Source of the DNA: Apoderus coryli | Taxonomy: Eukaryota; Arthropoda; Insecta; Coleoptera; Attelabidae | Length of the DNA: 64,000 nucleotides | Direction of reading: 5' to 3' | Assembly (NCBI GenBank): GCA_911728435.2 | Contig: OU452208.1 | Coordinates: 9,362,001-9,426,000 of the forward strand | Shown: positions 10,851 to 21,829 of the stretch, piece by piece | Layout of the letters: the number at the start of each line of letters is the position of its first letter | Numbering within the stretch: the first letter of the stretch is position 1 | Notes under the pieces: generated by a model | Seen by the model: the letters and a program-made list of their open reading frames with translations, nothing else | Databases searched by the model: none | Told to the model about the DNA's origin: nothing | Translations under genes and position numbers: made by a program

Positions 10851-11980
10851 AAGACATACTGTATAATAAATATGAATAAAAGCTGGTATGTGATCACAAC
10901 TACACATCCAAAACAATACTAAACAGGTCGTTAGAAAGTTGCGATGGTGCGACTTTTAAGCTTGAGTTGTATAAAGGCAATTATTAGTTCTGAAAAGTGT
11001 TATTTAGCATTATTTAGGTTACGAATTTGATCTTAAGGTTATATTTTAGCATATTTTCAGACTTTCAAGCAACTTAGGTTATATTTTGGTTATTTCAAAA
11101 GCTTAAAAGCATTTGTTTCCTATCGGCCATTTTAAGATTATGACATAGTTAAATAACAAAACATTTTTGAAAATATATGTAAGTCTGCGTAGTTTTAGGT
11201 TCGGGAAACACATTTTTTCATAATTTTATATTCATAGGTTGCCGTATATTAGAATTTCGACTACTTTTAAAAACAAAATATTTCCCTTCTATTTTAAATA
11301 TAACTAAAAAAAATATTTATACTAATAATATCGTTAGCCCGTGAATTTTATGCTACTTTTATATAATATTTTGACAGTAAAATAGAAGGTGCATTCAAAT
11401 CAGCAATTTGTGTCCGCTATTTTATGCAGTTTTATATCACGTATATTGAGTGATAAATAATTATCATAATTTACCATTACAATATTTTCACTACCTACCA
11501 AGAGTTATTTAAATACTAGAAATAATACCGTATATTAACCAACTAATCCAAAAATTGGAAGCAGTCTGTAATATATTTTACTTAATAGTTTTAAGACTGC
11601 TTTCCGCAGATCAACTATTTACTAATAGGTTGTAGTTGATAATTCGCAAGGAGCTAGTTAGAACCTTTTAGTGGCTAAATTAGAACTTTAAACCCGTGAT
11701 TCATAGGTTATAATTCAGTTATATATTGGCTAGTAAGGATATATAAAGGTTATATTATAGCTGCACAAATATTCAATATTTAACCTTAAGGTTCTGAAAT
11801 GTCGACAACTTTTAGGTTAGCAGGAGGTTCTTTAGCGTGGGCCCTTTTGGTCACCAGGAGTTTGTGTAGCCGGCTAGAGGAGGTTGTTTTATACCTAATG
11901 GCATATGTAAACAAAATCCATAATGTGGTTCTAGAACCAATATACAACCTTCCTAGAACTATATTTTGTTACTTGGGAAT

Positions 11981-13430
11981 GCAATACAAAATTTCGATAG
12001 GTATAAAGAAGCAAACGGAAATCTCTTGCGGCGTAACTATAACAGCATTTAAACTTAACAAAAAAAAAAACTAATAATATGACTCATTTTGTACTTAAAT
12101 TAACGGTTTCCAGAAATAGCTTTATAATTTATAGAAACATGTTGCCTGTTTGTTTCCTGTAGATGCCATGTTGCCATACATTAGTTACATAGGTAGGTAT
12201 CTAAACAAAAATAGGTACATCAAAACATTTAAATACTTATGTCAAACATAAGTATACCTATTTCAAACCTTAGATTTAAAAAAGACACTATTGTTTACAT
12301 TTAAAAGCAATCCATCAGTAAAATCATAGAAATTGTGGCTGACAACAGGTACGAGTATCCCGAGATTGTTTCAATAAAACTCATAGTTAAATATAAAAAC
12401 TCGTAAGAAAAGAAAAAACTTTGACACCACTTTAAATTTTCGAGCCCGCGTACTACTATAATTACAAACTTATCGTAGTAAAGGCAGTGTTGCCAGTTGT
12501 CGCATAATAATGCAGTTTCCGCATAATTTATGAAGCAGTAGATTATTTTACACATTGTAATAAAACGACACTTTTAGAAAATGATTTCCTTTTTGTTCCC
12601 AGACATAAAATACAAATTAGGAACAACTGCTAAGTGCTGATCACTTTCGACACAAAATAATTTCCTACTAAACACTCTAATGTACATTGTACATGTAGAA
12701 TTGAATGACGTCATTCAGTTTCCATTCCTTTTTAAGTAGTAATGGTATTGCTAATATTTATATAGTACCTAGTCATCGCTCAAAACGAGTATCACTCTAA
12801 ATTAGGAAAACAAACGAAAATTCCGTATTATTGGCAACGCTGCAATATCCGTGCTACACAAACAACCTCAGTACAAACTATAATAGCGCGACAGTACTTC
12901 TTACAGTAGATCGATTAGTACCAATAAACCTTCCATCACAACTTGGTAGGCAACCAGTTATACACAGAAGAATTAATCCCGCGTATTCACCACAGTGACC
13001 TGCTCTACTGGAATAGGTTACATTAGGTCACTACCTATCCAGCAGCAGGTTTGTTGCTGGTTTAAATATCCCACATGGGCGTAACATAAGGGATTTCGAC
13101 AAATTCTGATGACTAGTGTTACAATGTTGTACAAGATTCAATACTTCATTTCTAACGACGTTTCTTGTCTAGTATATGGGACATCTTTAGCTTAGTTATG
13201 TCAGTATTTTTGAACGAGAATAAATTCTATTTTCAATATAACTGATTAAGTATTAATATATATCGAAAACAACTAACATAATTCTATAACCAATTAAATC
13301 ACTTAAATTTGGAAGACAAAAACCGCCGTTTCTTCGATTCACGACTAATAAGTAATAGTTGGTCCAGAATGTGAAAGAAATGCCAGGAAATTGAAGTGGT
13401 TATGTTACCACGAGAACACAGAAGTGAGTA
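11981..13430. other. Gene-free AT-rich stretch
   Basis: No gene is recognised. The phrase TAGGCAACCAGTTATACA at about 12950 recurs at about 14508, suggesting fragments of one dispersed repeat. Confidence 0.35.
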
Positions 13431-13433
13431 AAA

Positions 13434-13798
13434 GTATATCACGTCATGCCATCTAGTAGTAAAGTATACTGGTCAGTATATTCTTCCAGTTAGTAAATTG
13501 ACAGCCTTAAAATGTCCACAAACCACAACCATATGGCAGTCTTGTAATGGTTTCAAGGAAAAGGTCGAGTAAAAGCTGGCATGAAATAGAAAAACTCTAT
13601 ACACTTCTGCCTTTACCAATCCATCACTGATGAGTGGTGAATCGATGAAGCGGTCGCCTGGAAGATGTCTAAGTGTATGATAGAAGTGCCTATTTCTTGG
13701 CAATACAAGAAATAATCATTCAAATCAGCTGTTTAGGGTATAAATGTGTTGAGTGGTTATACTATACGACTAGATGGCGCCACGTGATATATTTTTAC
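13434..13798 (+). repeat. Short inverted-repeat element containing a decayed hammerhead
   Basis: Sequence at about 13434-13475 (ATCACGTCATGCCATCTAG...) recurs inverted at about 13752-13798 (CTAGATGGCGCCACGTGAT). The hammerhead-like segment 13611-13688 lies between them. This symmetric layout suggests a small mobile unit. No reading frame of interest is present. Confidence 0.5.
13611..13688 (+). ncRNA. Decayed type I hammerhead ribozyme
   Basis: CTGATGAG is intact at 13627-13634. Stem II has decayed (GTGG against CGAT), and the GAAA core reads GAAG. The stem III and cleavage region reads GCGGTCGCC in place of ACGGCCGTC. The flanks align with the ribozyme at 4501 (CTGCCT upstream), and an outer helix CACTTCT/AGAAGTG still closes the structure. 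It is homologous but probably inactive. Confidence 0.5.
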
Positions 13799-15389
13799 TC
13801 GCAAATGTATATTTTAATAGAAACAATTTATAAAAGGAAAAGGACAGGTCACCATAGTGGCATGGTCTTAACTAGACATCAATATGTAACTGCATCCTGC
13901 ATCTCATCAAAATTTAACAAGTTGGGATCATTTTCACCAGAGGAAACACATGCTAGATTAGATGAAATGATGAAATACCTAATAATTTGCAATTCTCCGT
14001 GTAAAAACCTTCTAAGGCTAAAAATGTAGTCCAGGATAGATTAAGATAAAGAAAACTCAGTCAGATGCCAAACAAATCATCTATAATTTAATTTCAAAAA
14101 AATTGGTGTGGTTTATTGAAGTTGAAAGCCTGTCCTGCCGTCTGTGTTATTTTTCAATTATAATTATTTATCGAGAAAGAAAATAAATTACATAAAATTT
14201 GCGTGGACTTTGCATGTGATTTTGAAGGTCCTTAGGTACCACAAACTCACATTTTTCTCACAATTTCCAAAAAATGTACCCACCCAAACCCACGCCTATG
14301 TCAGTTTACTTATTCACGTATGATTTACGTTTGATATTTCTATAGCAGGGTATAATTAGAAAAACCAGTTATCAAACATCATTCGCGGTCATTACCTTTC
14401 TAGAATGAGTTGATTCGCTATGTAAGATGAGACGGCAGGTAACAGGTGAAGAATATGAACAAACGATAAAATTGAAGAAAGAAAACCAACTTAACTGAGT
14501 CACGATGTAGGCAACCAGTTATACAGACCGGTGTTAGTGGTTGTATAACCTTTGCAACGACAAAGAAGTGTTGTATTTAAATTTTTAATTGCAGCATTAG
14601 CGAGGTACTGTCTGAGCCTTTACATAACGTACGCAAATTTTCCTACGAACCATCGAAGTGTAGTCCTACAAGACATTACTACTCCAGCCAATGAGCGAGC
14701 TTACATTTCTGCAGCACTCTAATAGATTTATTGAGGGATACATTTCACCTAGTTGTCAAAAAAAAAAATATAATTCGGTAGGTATTGTCCATTTCCCAGT
14801 TTGATGAACATTTCCAACAATAAATAGCTGATAACCTTTAGCCAACAAAAACAATACACTTAATCCTTACCCCTCAACCTGTTATATGCCCTCTATGTCT
14901 ATATTTACAGGAATATCCATAGATAAACAAATTAAAGGTGTGCTTGAGGGGAAACATAATCTCCCTGAAAACCAGCTATAGGGTGCTGGCAAGCTAACAA
15001 GGTGCTCGACGTTATCGTTTTGTATAAATATACACATAAACGTATATTATAAAGAACAAGCCGAATTTTCGACCCAAAATGTATAACCTTCGAATTAACT
15101 GATAACAATTCCCATAAGGGTAATATTATTAATGAGTTCAGGCATGAACCTGTACTAAATAAGGGTTAATTAAATAAATTAATATATGGATTTTCTCAAA
15201 CCAATTCAAGGAAATTTCATATTACAACTTTTCTATAATGTTGCTATTCAGCATAATATATTTGTATTACATTTTTACAGAAATAGTTTTGACCTCAGCT
15301 CGCAAGTCAGTTAACTAGGGTGGCTAGACTTACCTAGACAAATTTCCCCATCACCCAGGAGGTATACTATCCCGAATATTTTTGAATAT
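13799..15389. other. Gene-free stretch
   Basis: No recognisable gene. A 118-codon open frame over 13673-14029 has no family resemblance and overlaps the repeat at its start, so it is not called as a gene. Confidence 0.35.
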
Positions 15390-15800
15390 AAAAATGGGAG
15401 TACCACAGGGCAGCACATTAGGGCCACTGTTATTTAATGTATTTATAAATGACTTGTGCAACATGTTGAACATGTAGTTATCAACTACGGCGAAGACACT
15501 GCGTTACTGATAGTTGCTATTACAAAATCAAGACTCTCAGAAAAAATTGAGATAGTACTGAAACGGATACAGGGATGGATGAGAAAAAAAATGATATTAA
15601 ATGCCAGGTAAACTCAATTTATTCAGTTCAAAACAAGTCATAGTAAGATTTTAATGGGCCGTTTAGACTTGAGATTGTATCAAAATTCTGTCAATTTTTC
15701 GGATGTAGTAATCTGCCTGGGGTTAAATAATCAGGGTGTCCGGAAATTACGTGTACAACGGAAAATTATTAATAACGCAATTGTAATAATAAGTAGGTAA
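15390..15800 (+). pseudogene. Non-LTR retrotransposon reverse transcriptase fragment
   Basis: The plus strand encodes 'MGVPQGSTLGPLLFNVFIND' at 15393-15452, the hallmark segment before the catalytic YADD box. A stop follows. In another frame comes a decayed 'YGEDTALLI' (ADD mutated to GED), then 'LKRIQGWMRKKMILNA', the usual downstream order. Both ends are missing. Confidence 0.75.
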
Positions 15801-17516
15801 TGTTTGGATTCGGCACTACTTTCGAGCAGCTAGATTGGGAACCATTTCATTTGATCTCATTTCTTGCATTATATGCTCATGATGTTATGTTGTGAATCTA
15901 TTTAGTTTTCTCCAAAAGTCTATGATTTTAGCTAACATTTGATGTTATACGGAAATCATTTTTTAAACGGCCTTTTTGAATTATTTGAAGGAGTAAATAT
16001 ATGTGATTTTTAGTTTCTTCTAACAACTTCAAGAACGCTTGTGTTCGAATGTCAAATATTTTCTTTATCTTTCACATTATATTATAAATTTACATATTTT
16101 ACGAACATCTATTAAATTATGGTATCTATAGGTACCGAAAACATTTCACAAAATATATGGCGCTACATATTAAAAATGATAATTTTCACCCTTGCGAGTG
16201 AAAGTTTCCGAAAGTTTAATTTCACACTTGGCCTGTCAGGCATATTACTTTTCTAAACAGAAAAGTAAACGAAAAACTTTTTTCCTATCTTCTTACGAAT
16301 CAACAAACGTAGACTGGGACTGGGAAATATTTTGAATCAGTTATGCAAAATTTGTCAGATATACAGAATGTCGAGGGAATGAATATATGAAACAAATATG
16401 TTAAATAATATTAAAAACGAGTCTTGGAATTTACGAATTTGTTTACCGAAGCTTCCGTAAGACCCCTATACCGAACTAAATGCCTTCACATTTTGCGTTT
16501 TTAAATTATTTTAACTATAACTACCTAAAATGTCAATAAACGTTTCTAAAACGATTTTACATTTGGGGTTGGGGTCCCGTCAGAAGCCTAACGATTAGCT
16601 ACTGAAGAATAAAGGATTCCTTAGAAGAGGACATCTAGGCACTTTCAATATTGTTCAGCTAGAGACAGCCGAAAAACTAATTTAGTAAATGAGTCTACAG
16701 TCTATAAATCCTGGCAGCAACATCAACAAGCACTGTCCAGAAGTTACACTGAAGCTAAGTTCAAAATTAGTACCTACTAAATTTGTGAAAAAGGAAAAGA
16801 AAGAAGTTCTAAAACTTCATAAAAATAATGTTTCTAATCTTCAAAAATGCACTCACAGCTACACTTTATTATAAGCGTTTGGCAAGCAATAACCAACGAT
16901 ATCTGAAGACTTTTCTGCTATTCTACTATGTTAGGAATCAGAACCCAGAACTATGTAGAAATGATTTGGATTAGGTTTAAAATAAAATGAGCAGGAGTAT
17001 TCGGCATTGTCTTGTAAATGCAGTGCTCTGTTAGACAAATCTAGTACTGCTATAGTGCAGACAATTTGTTTTTTCTTCACTTCACTTTCTAGCGATCATA
17101 AATCAGCAGCGAAGTTCTATTTGTTTGGATGAGACTTAATTAAGACTTTCTCGCTCAAAGTAAATTTGTGTATTTTATTTTTGTCTGTGGCTTTCAAACA
17201 TTACAATGGATTTTTAGATTCTGCCTCATATTGCCCTACAAATTCTAATATCACCTATTCCAGAGCAGGAAAAGCATAACACACACCGTTTTATAGCATT
17301 TCCGTGCCGTATAATGTGGTTAAAATAAACTCACATTATCATACGCATATTTTAATTATCAGGCCATTCATGATTATTGCCCTTTAGGGTTTAAAACATT
17401 ATTCGCATCTAATTGTAATTATTGTTATACGCTTGTTCATGGTAATGTTAAGTGCTAACGAATATTGTTAATTAACGTGGAGTAAATATTATCATACAGC
17501 GAGCAACCCAATTTTT
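15801..17516. other. Gene-free stretch
   Basis: Nothing recognisable. A 61-codon open frame at 16689-16874 is Lys/Ser-rich, without family resemblance. Confidence 0.35.
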
Positions 17517-17529
17517 AACTAAATTTTTC

Positions 17530-17870
17530 TTTTATCCAATATTTTTGATAACACTGGAAGAAGACTAATTGGTCGAAAATCTTTCAGTTCGGTAGGTTCC
17601 TGAATTTTTGCTAGTAGAATCACATTAGACTGTTTCCATTCTTCAAGAAATGTAGAGTTCATGAGTGAGCAATTGATGATATGCGTCAATTAGGTCAAAA
17701 CTGACCACCCGTAACATCCTCATACTAATGAAATCAGGTCTGACAGCACTCGTTTTTATAGAATTCAAGTACCGCGCAACCTCAAGCCGATCCACAGCAG
17801 TGAACTCAAAGTGATGATCATCATCATATTTATCCAACAATCTCTGTTGAGCCTCGGTTTTCGGCAAAAC
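17530..17870 (-). pseudogene. Non-LTR retrotransposon reverse transcriptase fragment
   Basis: Reading the minus strand, 17867 down to 17643 encodes the segment before RT domain 1 ('FTAVDRLEVARYLNSIKTSA', then 'PDFISMRML'). After a frameshift, 17645 down to 17530 encodes 'WKQSNVILLAKIQEP' and 'DFRPISLLPVLSKILDK'. This is the conserved 'WK.S.V.PI.K....FRPISLLP..SKI.E' block of LINE RTs. It is truncated on both sides. Confidence 0.75.
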
Positions 17871-18063
17871 TATTTTTGATAATTTAGAGTTTAACTTACA
17901 TGAGTCCTACAACCCAAAATAAATAGTAATTCAAATTAATAATATCCTCATCACTTTTAATCGTTTTCAACCCACATAATTTACAATAAATAACTTTGAC
18001 ATTACACGTTACTTAATTAAAATTGACAACTGCTGTTTGGTATTTGAGATCAACATGTTGTAA

Positions 18064-18297
18064 GACAACGTTGTTGTTGATAATAATAATAAAGGAATTC
18101 CTGAACAGCAATTAATAAAAATAACAGGACATAGCAGCTCTAATTCAATTAAACCGTACTTGAATATTAACCAAAAACGCGATGGTGAAATAATCAACAC
18201 CATGCGAGGAATTTCTTCAACAGTGGAAATTAACAATCAGTCTTCTTCCAATTTAACATTTACCAATTGTACTTTTCATAACTGTAGTTTTAAATAA
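18064..18297 (+). pseudogene. Tyrosine-recombinase C-terminal fragment (Crypton/DIRS-like)
   Basis: An open frame ends at TAA 18295-18297 and encodes 'GIPEQQLIKITGHSSSNSI', then a Tyr in 'KPYL', then a tail ending 'FTNCTFHNCSFK'. The order G-I-P..Q-L..I-T-G-H-S-S...Y matches the last helices of tyrosine recombinases, where His sits in TGH and the nucleophile Tyr follows about ten residues later. Upstream sequence with the catalytic Arg is not recognisable, so this is a broken relic. Crypton-type elements are a likely source; the Asn/Cys-rich tail is unusual. Confidence 0.5.
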
Positions 18298-18414
18298 AAA
18301 TGAATAATATTTGTTTAATTAAAACTAATACATTTTGTATTGAAACTTATTCAACGTCAGATTGACAATCAAATTTTTGATATCTACAAAGTAAAAAATT
18401 ATCTTATCGAATAT

Positions 18415-18580
18415 ACCTCGGGCCTTGATAAATACTCAAAATTTTGTCATAGAGAATCCTTCAAGCTTGTTGCTCAAGGATAATAGCCCTCGGCCTGCGG
18501 GCTTGGGCTATTATCTAGCAACACGCTTTCGGCATTCTCTATGATAAAATTATCTCGGTATTATCAAGACCCTAGGGGTA
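18415..18580. repeat. Hairpin-forming inverted repeat (MITE-like)
   Basis: The arm CTTGATAA...ATAGAGAATCC...GTTGCT..ATAATAGCC reappears inverted as GGCTATTAT..AGCAAC...ATTCTCTAT...TTATCAAG around a GC-rich centre at about 18490-18505. Pairing extends about 75 bp on each side with mismatches. The GC-rich centre contrasts with the AT-rich surroundings. Confidence 0.8.
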
Positions 18581-20195
18581 TTACTACTGACAAGATATTT
18601 TTTACAGGGAAAAAAAAAAGTTGCATACATACACCATTTTAAAATAATATAAATATAACTTGTGGTTTATTAACGATTTCAGAACAAATAGTATGTGTAC
18701 CTCGTAGGAAATTCCCGGACTCCTATGGTTGCTGGTCTCGGCTGGCGCCTCGCGCCATAGTCGTCCTTTTACTACCAAGTACGAACGAAATTCAAGAGAC
18801 TTGCTATCAATAATTGAGTCCATTAAAAAAATATTTTTAGCCTGTACATCTGAGCATTTACCTGACTTTCTTTTTAAGTTTGCGCCATAAATGCCATGAT
18901 TTATCTCAGACTTGACAAAACCCACTTTCGTGATTTAATGTTTTAAATGATAAAATACTCGAGATAAAACATGCAATAAGTGAACACATTCTTTACGACA
19001 CTTTTAAGGGCGAGCTCTTAAATCGTCCTGTGTTTAAAAAAAAAAGTGTATAATACATTTGCCGTATAGTACAAGAAAGCTCGTAAAGCATTTAACTTTA
19101 CAAAAAAAATATAAGAATAACGTGTAAAAGAGCTGTATATCGGGCGCTTTACATTTTACCACGTTTCACCCTTAAACCGACTTTTAAAAAGTGTATATAG
19201 TGTAATATGGCTTGGCGCTATCTAGAAGAAAAGGTCGTAAACATTCTTTTTGCGCTCGACAAATTACCATAAACAGTGGCGTCCTTTTATGACCATTAAA
19301 CTTTACGTGATGCACAATTTTAATAATTTAAATCTCACGCTGAAGGAATGCGGTTAGTCCACCAACCAGAGACGTATTTTACTAGCCCAGATTTGTTTAC
19401 AAAAGCTCAGAAGCTTTGGTATGAAAAGAAGACAAAAAAAAGAAATAGAATTTGAGTGGATTTGACAGTATCATTATGTCCAGTAAATTGAGAATCCACA
19501 GTAGCACAGACGCCAGCGATACTTAAGCTCAACACCATTGCAATTGGAAGTCAAATGGCATTGGCGCGAACATAACACTAAAACTTTCTTTCTTAGTTTT
19601 TCGTAGACTACGACACAAACTTTGAATTGTCAAATCAACTTTTCTTATTTTTTTGAAACATGTTCATAAAGTTCATACAGAAACTTGCATCGGTTTTGAA
19701 CAACAAGGTTTACATGATATATATCCGATATATATCATTGCAATATATCCGATATATATTATTGCAATATATCCGATATTCGGGACGTCTAATCATGCAA
19801 AAAATCTAAATTGTAATTTTTCGAAAAGTCCTAATTTACAAAGATAGGTACATAATGGTGTTAAAGATAACTGCCTGAGGACGATTTTTTTGAAATATTT
19901 TCGAAACGAGTAAAGATAAATTAATCAAATGTAGCATATTTACTCACCTAGTTAAATGTCGTAAACTGACATGAAACTGAATAAAAAAGGATGACCATAG
20001 GCGGGTAAACGGGGGGACCCTTGCCTTAATTATAATGTAACTTTTTTTTCTTATGATTTTTATTCCAGTTGAAATGTGATAAAATAAAGTTTTCTATATA
20101 AAAAAGGCATACTTTTTTTTTCTCGAAAAACTTAAAGGTTTTGGAGGAATTCGAGTTTGCAAATTTTAGGACAAAACTGGTCCTTAGTAAACAGC
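18581..20195. other. Gene-free stretch
   Basis: No gene is recognised. The minus strand has a 107-codon open frame (18602-18925) without family resemblance. A short tandem repeat lies at 19720-19780. Confidence 0.35.
19718..19782 (+). repeat. Short tandem repeat, about 25-bp units
   Basis: Three successive copies of ATATATCCGATATAT followed by ATTGCA. Confidence 0.8.
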
Positions 20196-20525
20196 ATAAT
20201 AATGGGGTCGTGATATTTACGCAGGACAATCATATCATGAAGGGCTATCTACATGCCAAACAACATGCGGAGGATTCCTCATTAAGGACAGTTTCTTAGG
20301 TCTTGATTACGTCCTGTATGATAGCGTCCTATACCAAAGGCCCCAAAAAATTGAAATCTGTTTTCCTAATAATGGGGTCGTGAAATTTACGCAGGACAAT
20401 GATATTATGAAGGGATATTTTCATGCCAAACGACATACGCCTAAACGGTCATTAAGGATAATTTCTTAGGTCTTGATTAGGTCCTCTATGATAGCGTCCT
20501 ATACCACACCAAGGCCCCAAAAACA
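20196..20525 (+). repeat. Two tandem copies of a roughly 171-bp unit
   Basis: AATAATGGGGTCGTGA starts each unit (about 20196 and 20367). Both continue through TTTACGCAGGACAAT, CATGCCAAAC, TTTCTTAGGTCTTGATTA and GATAGCGTCCTATACCA to AAGGCCCCAAAAA. The copies differ by scattered substitutions and one short insertion (CACACC). Confidence 0.9.
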
Positions 20526-21598
20526 CTGTACATTCAAAAAAAAAGTAGCTCACTGTACATTCTACAATTACCGAAGGTGCTCAATACATTCAGAAGGTTG
20601 GCGACCACTGTACTAGGGTAACCAAATTTTCAACATGATCCGTTGTTTAGTTGTCCATAAACGTCTAAAATGCCATCCACCGTGAATCACCCTGTACAAG
20701 TCCCTGAAACCATATATTTTGCTGTTCTAGCGAAAATGTTTATATTATCAAAGCAAAGTTTTTTTATCTTAAAATATGCTTGCCCATTTTATTGTTGTTT
20801 TTATGAGCGACAGAATTATAAGACTATAAATTTCCATAAAATAATTTCAATGAGGAGGATTTCTTTAAAAATTGTGTTGTAATTTAGGAAAAAAGTGTTT
20901 TAGTGGATAAAACAAAATAAACCTCAAAATAATTGTGATTTTCATTTTAAAATAGTGTTATTGGTGGGTGTGGTCTAACGTACACTTGGTTTACCAAAAG
21001 GTAATTTTTATTTTAATACTTAAGGCTTTTGGATCAGTCCCCAAATGCAAAGGTGTAAGAGATGGCTAATTCTTATTTATTTTTTAATTGTTTTGAAAAT
21101 TTCTTTTTGAGCTTAGAATTAACACATTAGCACTAAAGAAAATTTAGTGTTAATCATTTCTTTGTTTAAGGCTGATCTCCCGAGTATAAAATACAAGGGT
21201 CTGGCTCGAGGCTGTTTATAATTTTGCTATTGAATATGTTTTTTTAAATTTTCACAAGTTTATAGGCAAAGCTTGGTACCATGTTTCTATCGCAATAAAT
21301 TTTTGACAGGTGTCATATCATGTTAAAAATATGGGTTTTTCAAATGAGCTTTATTCCGTTACAATTCCGAAACTTAAAAAACTAAATCGATACAAACATG
21401 TCGATCTCTAGAATATAATAAGAAATAATCAAATAAATAGCGGCCACATTTTGCAAAATACTGCAAGTATACAGAGCGGTCCAAAAAAAAGACATGCAGA
21501 ACAAAGTTATGTTTTTGTAAATAGGCCACCCTATATCTAAGAAGTCTTTGTTTAGTTCCTTAAAAATAAATAATATATCGTGTTCTTAAGACTCGGGT
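20526..21598. other. Gene-free AT-rich stretch
   Basis: Nothing recognised. Confidence 0.35.
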
Positions 21599-21601
21599 AG
21601 G

Positions 21602-21829
21602 AGCGTTTTGCCCAACTTCCAGCTGTACCCACGGTTATCAAAGGAGTACCGTCTTTATTTACATTACCATTGAGTATAGCTAACGACTATTCCTCTGCTG
21701 CTGCTTCTTTCATACTCTTAAAACAAGACTCCTCCCAAAGGCTTGATATTGCATGCACTGAGTCGGATCCATTTTTAGATATACATGGAATATCCAAAGT
21801 AGCAGAAAATTTATTGATGGCATTCATCT
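21602..21829 (+). other. Unassigned open segment, possibly coding remnant
   Basis: A plus-strand frame of about 75 codons from a stop at 21599 to TGA at 21827-21829 has a composition closer to real protein than its neighbours. It reads 'AVPTVIKGVPSLFTLPLSIA', then a Ser/Ala run and 'LDIACTESDPFLDIHGISK'. It has no ATG at its start and no recognised domain. It could be an internal exon or a transposon remnant. Confidence 0.2.

Larger units (their letters stand above)
7246..11980 (+). mobile_element. Old DNA transposon with subterminal repeats, split by a younger insertion
   Basis: Proposed ends are CCCAAGTAACA at 7246 and its inverse TGTTACTTGGG at about 11970-11980. Inside both ends the palindromic motif CCTTAAGGTT recurs (about 7283, 7464, 11786), as subterminal transposase-binding repeats often do. 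Remnants of one transposase family lie on both sides of the younger element at 7955-10366: an N-terminus at 7809 and a central part at about 10527-10850. The long stretch 10851-11800 is AT-rich, with many AGGTTATA-like phrases and no gene. No convincing target duplication was found, so the exact limits are uncertain. Confidence 0.45.

Noticed and set aside
13673..14029. 118-codon open frame
   Set aside because: Begins inside the hammerhead repeat, has no domain resemblance and no splice or codon-use support.
18602..18925. 107-codon minus-strand open frame
   Set aside because: No recognised family and no promoter or splice evidence.
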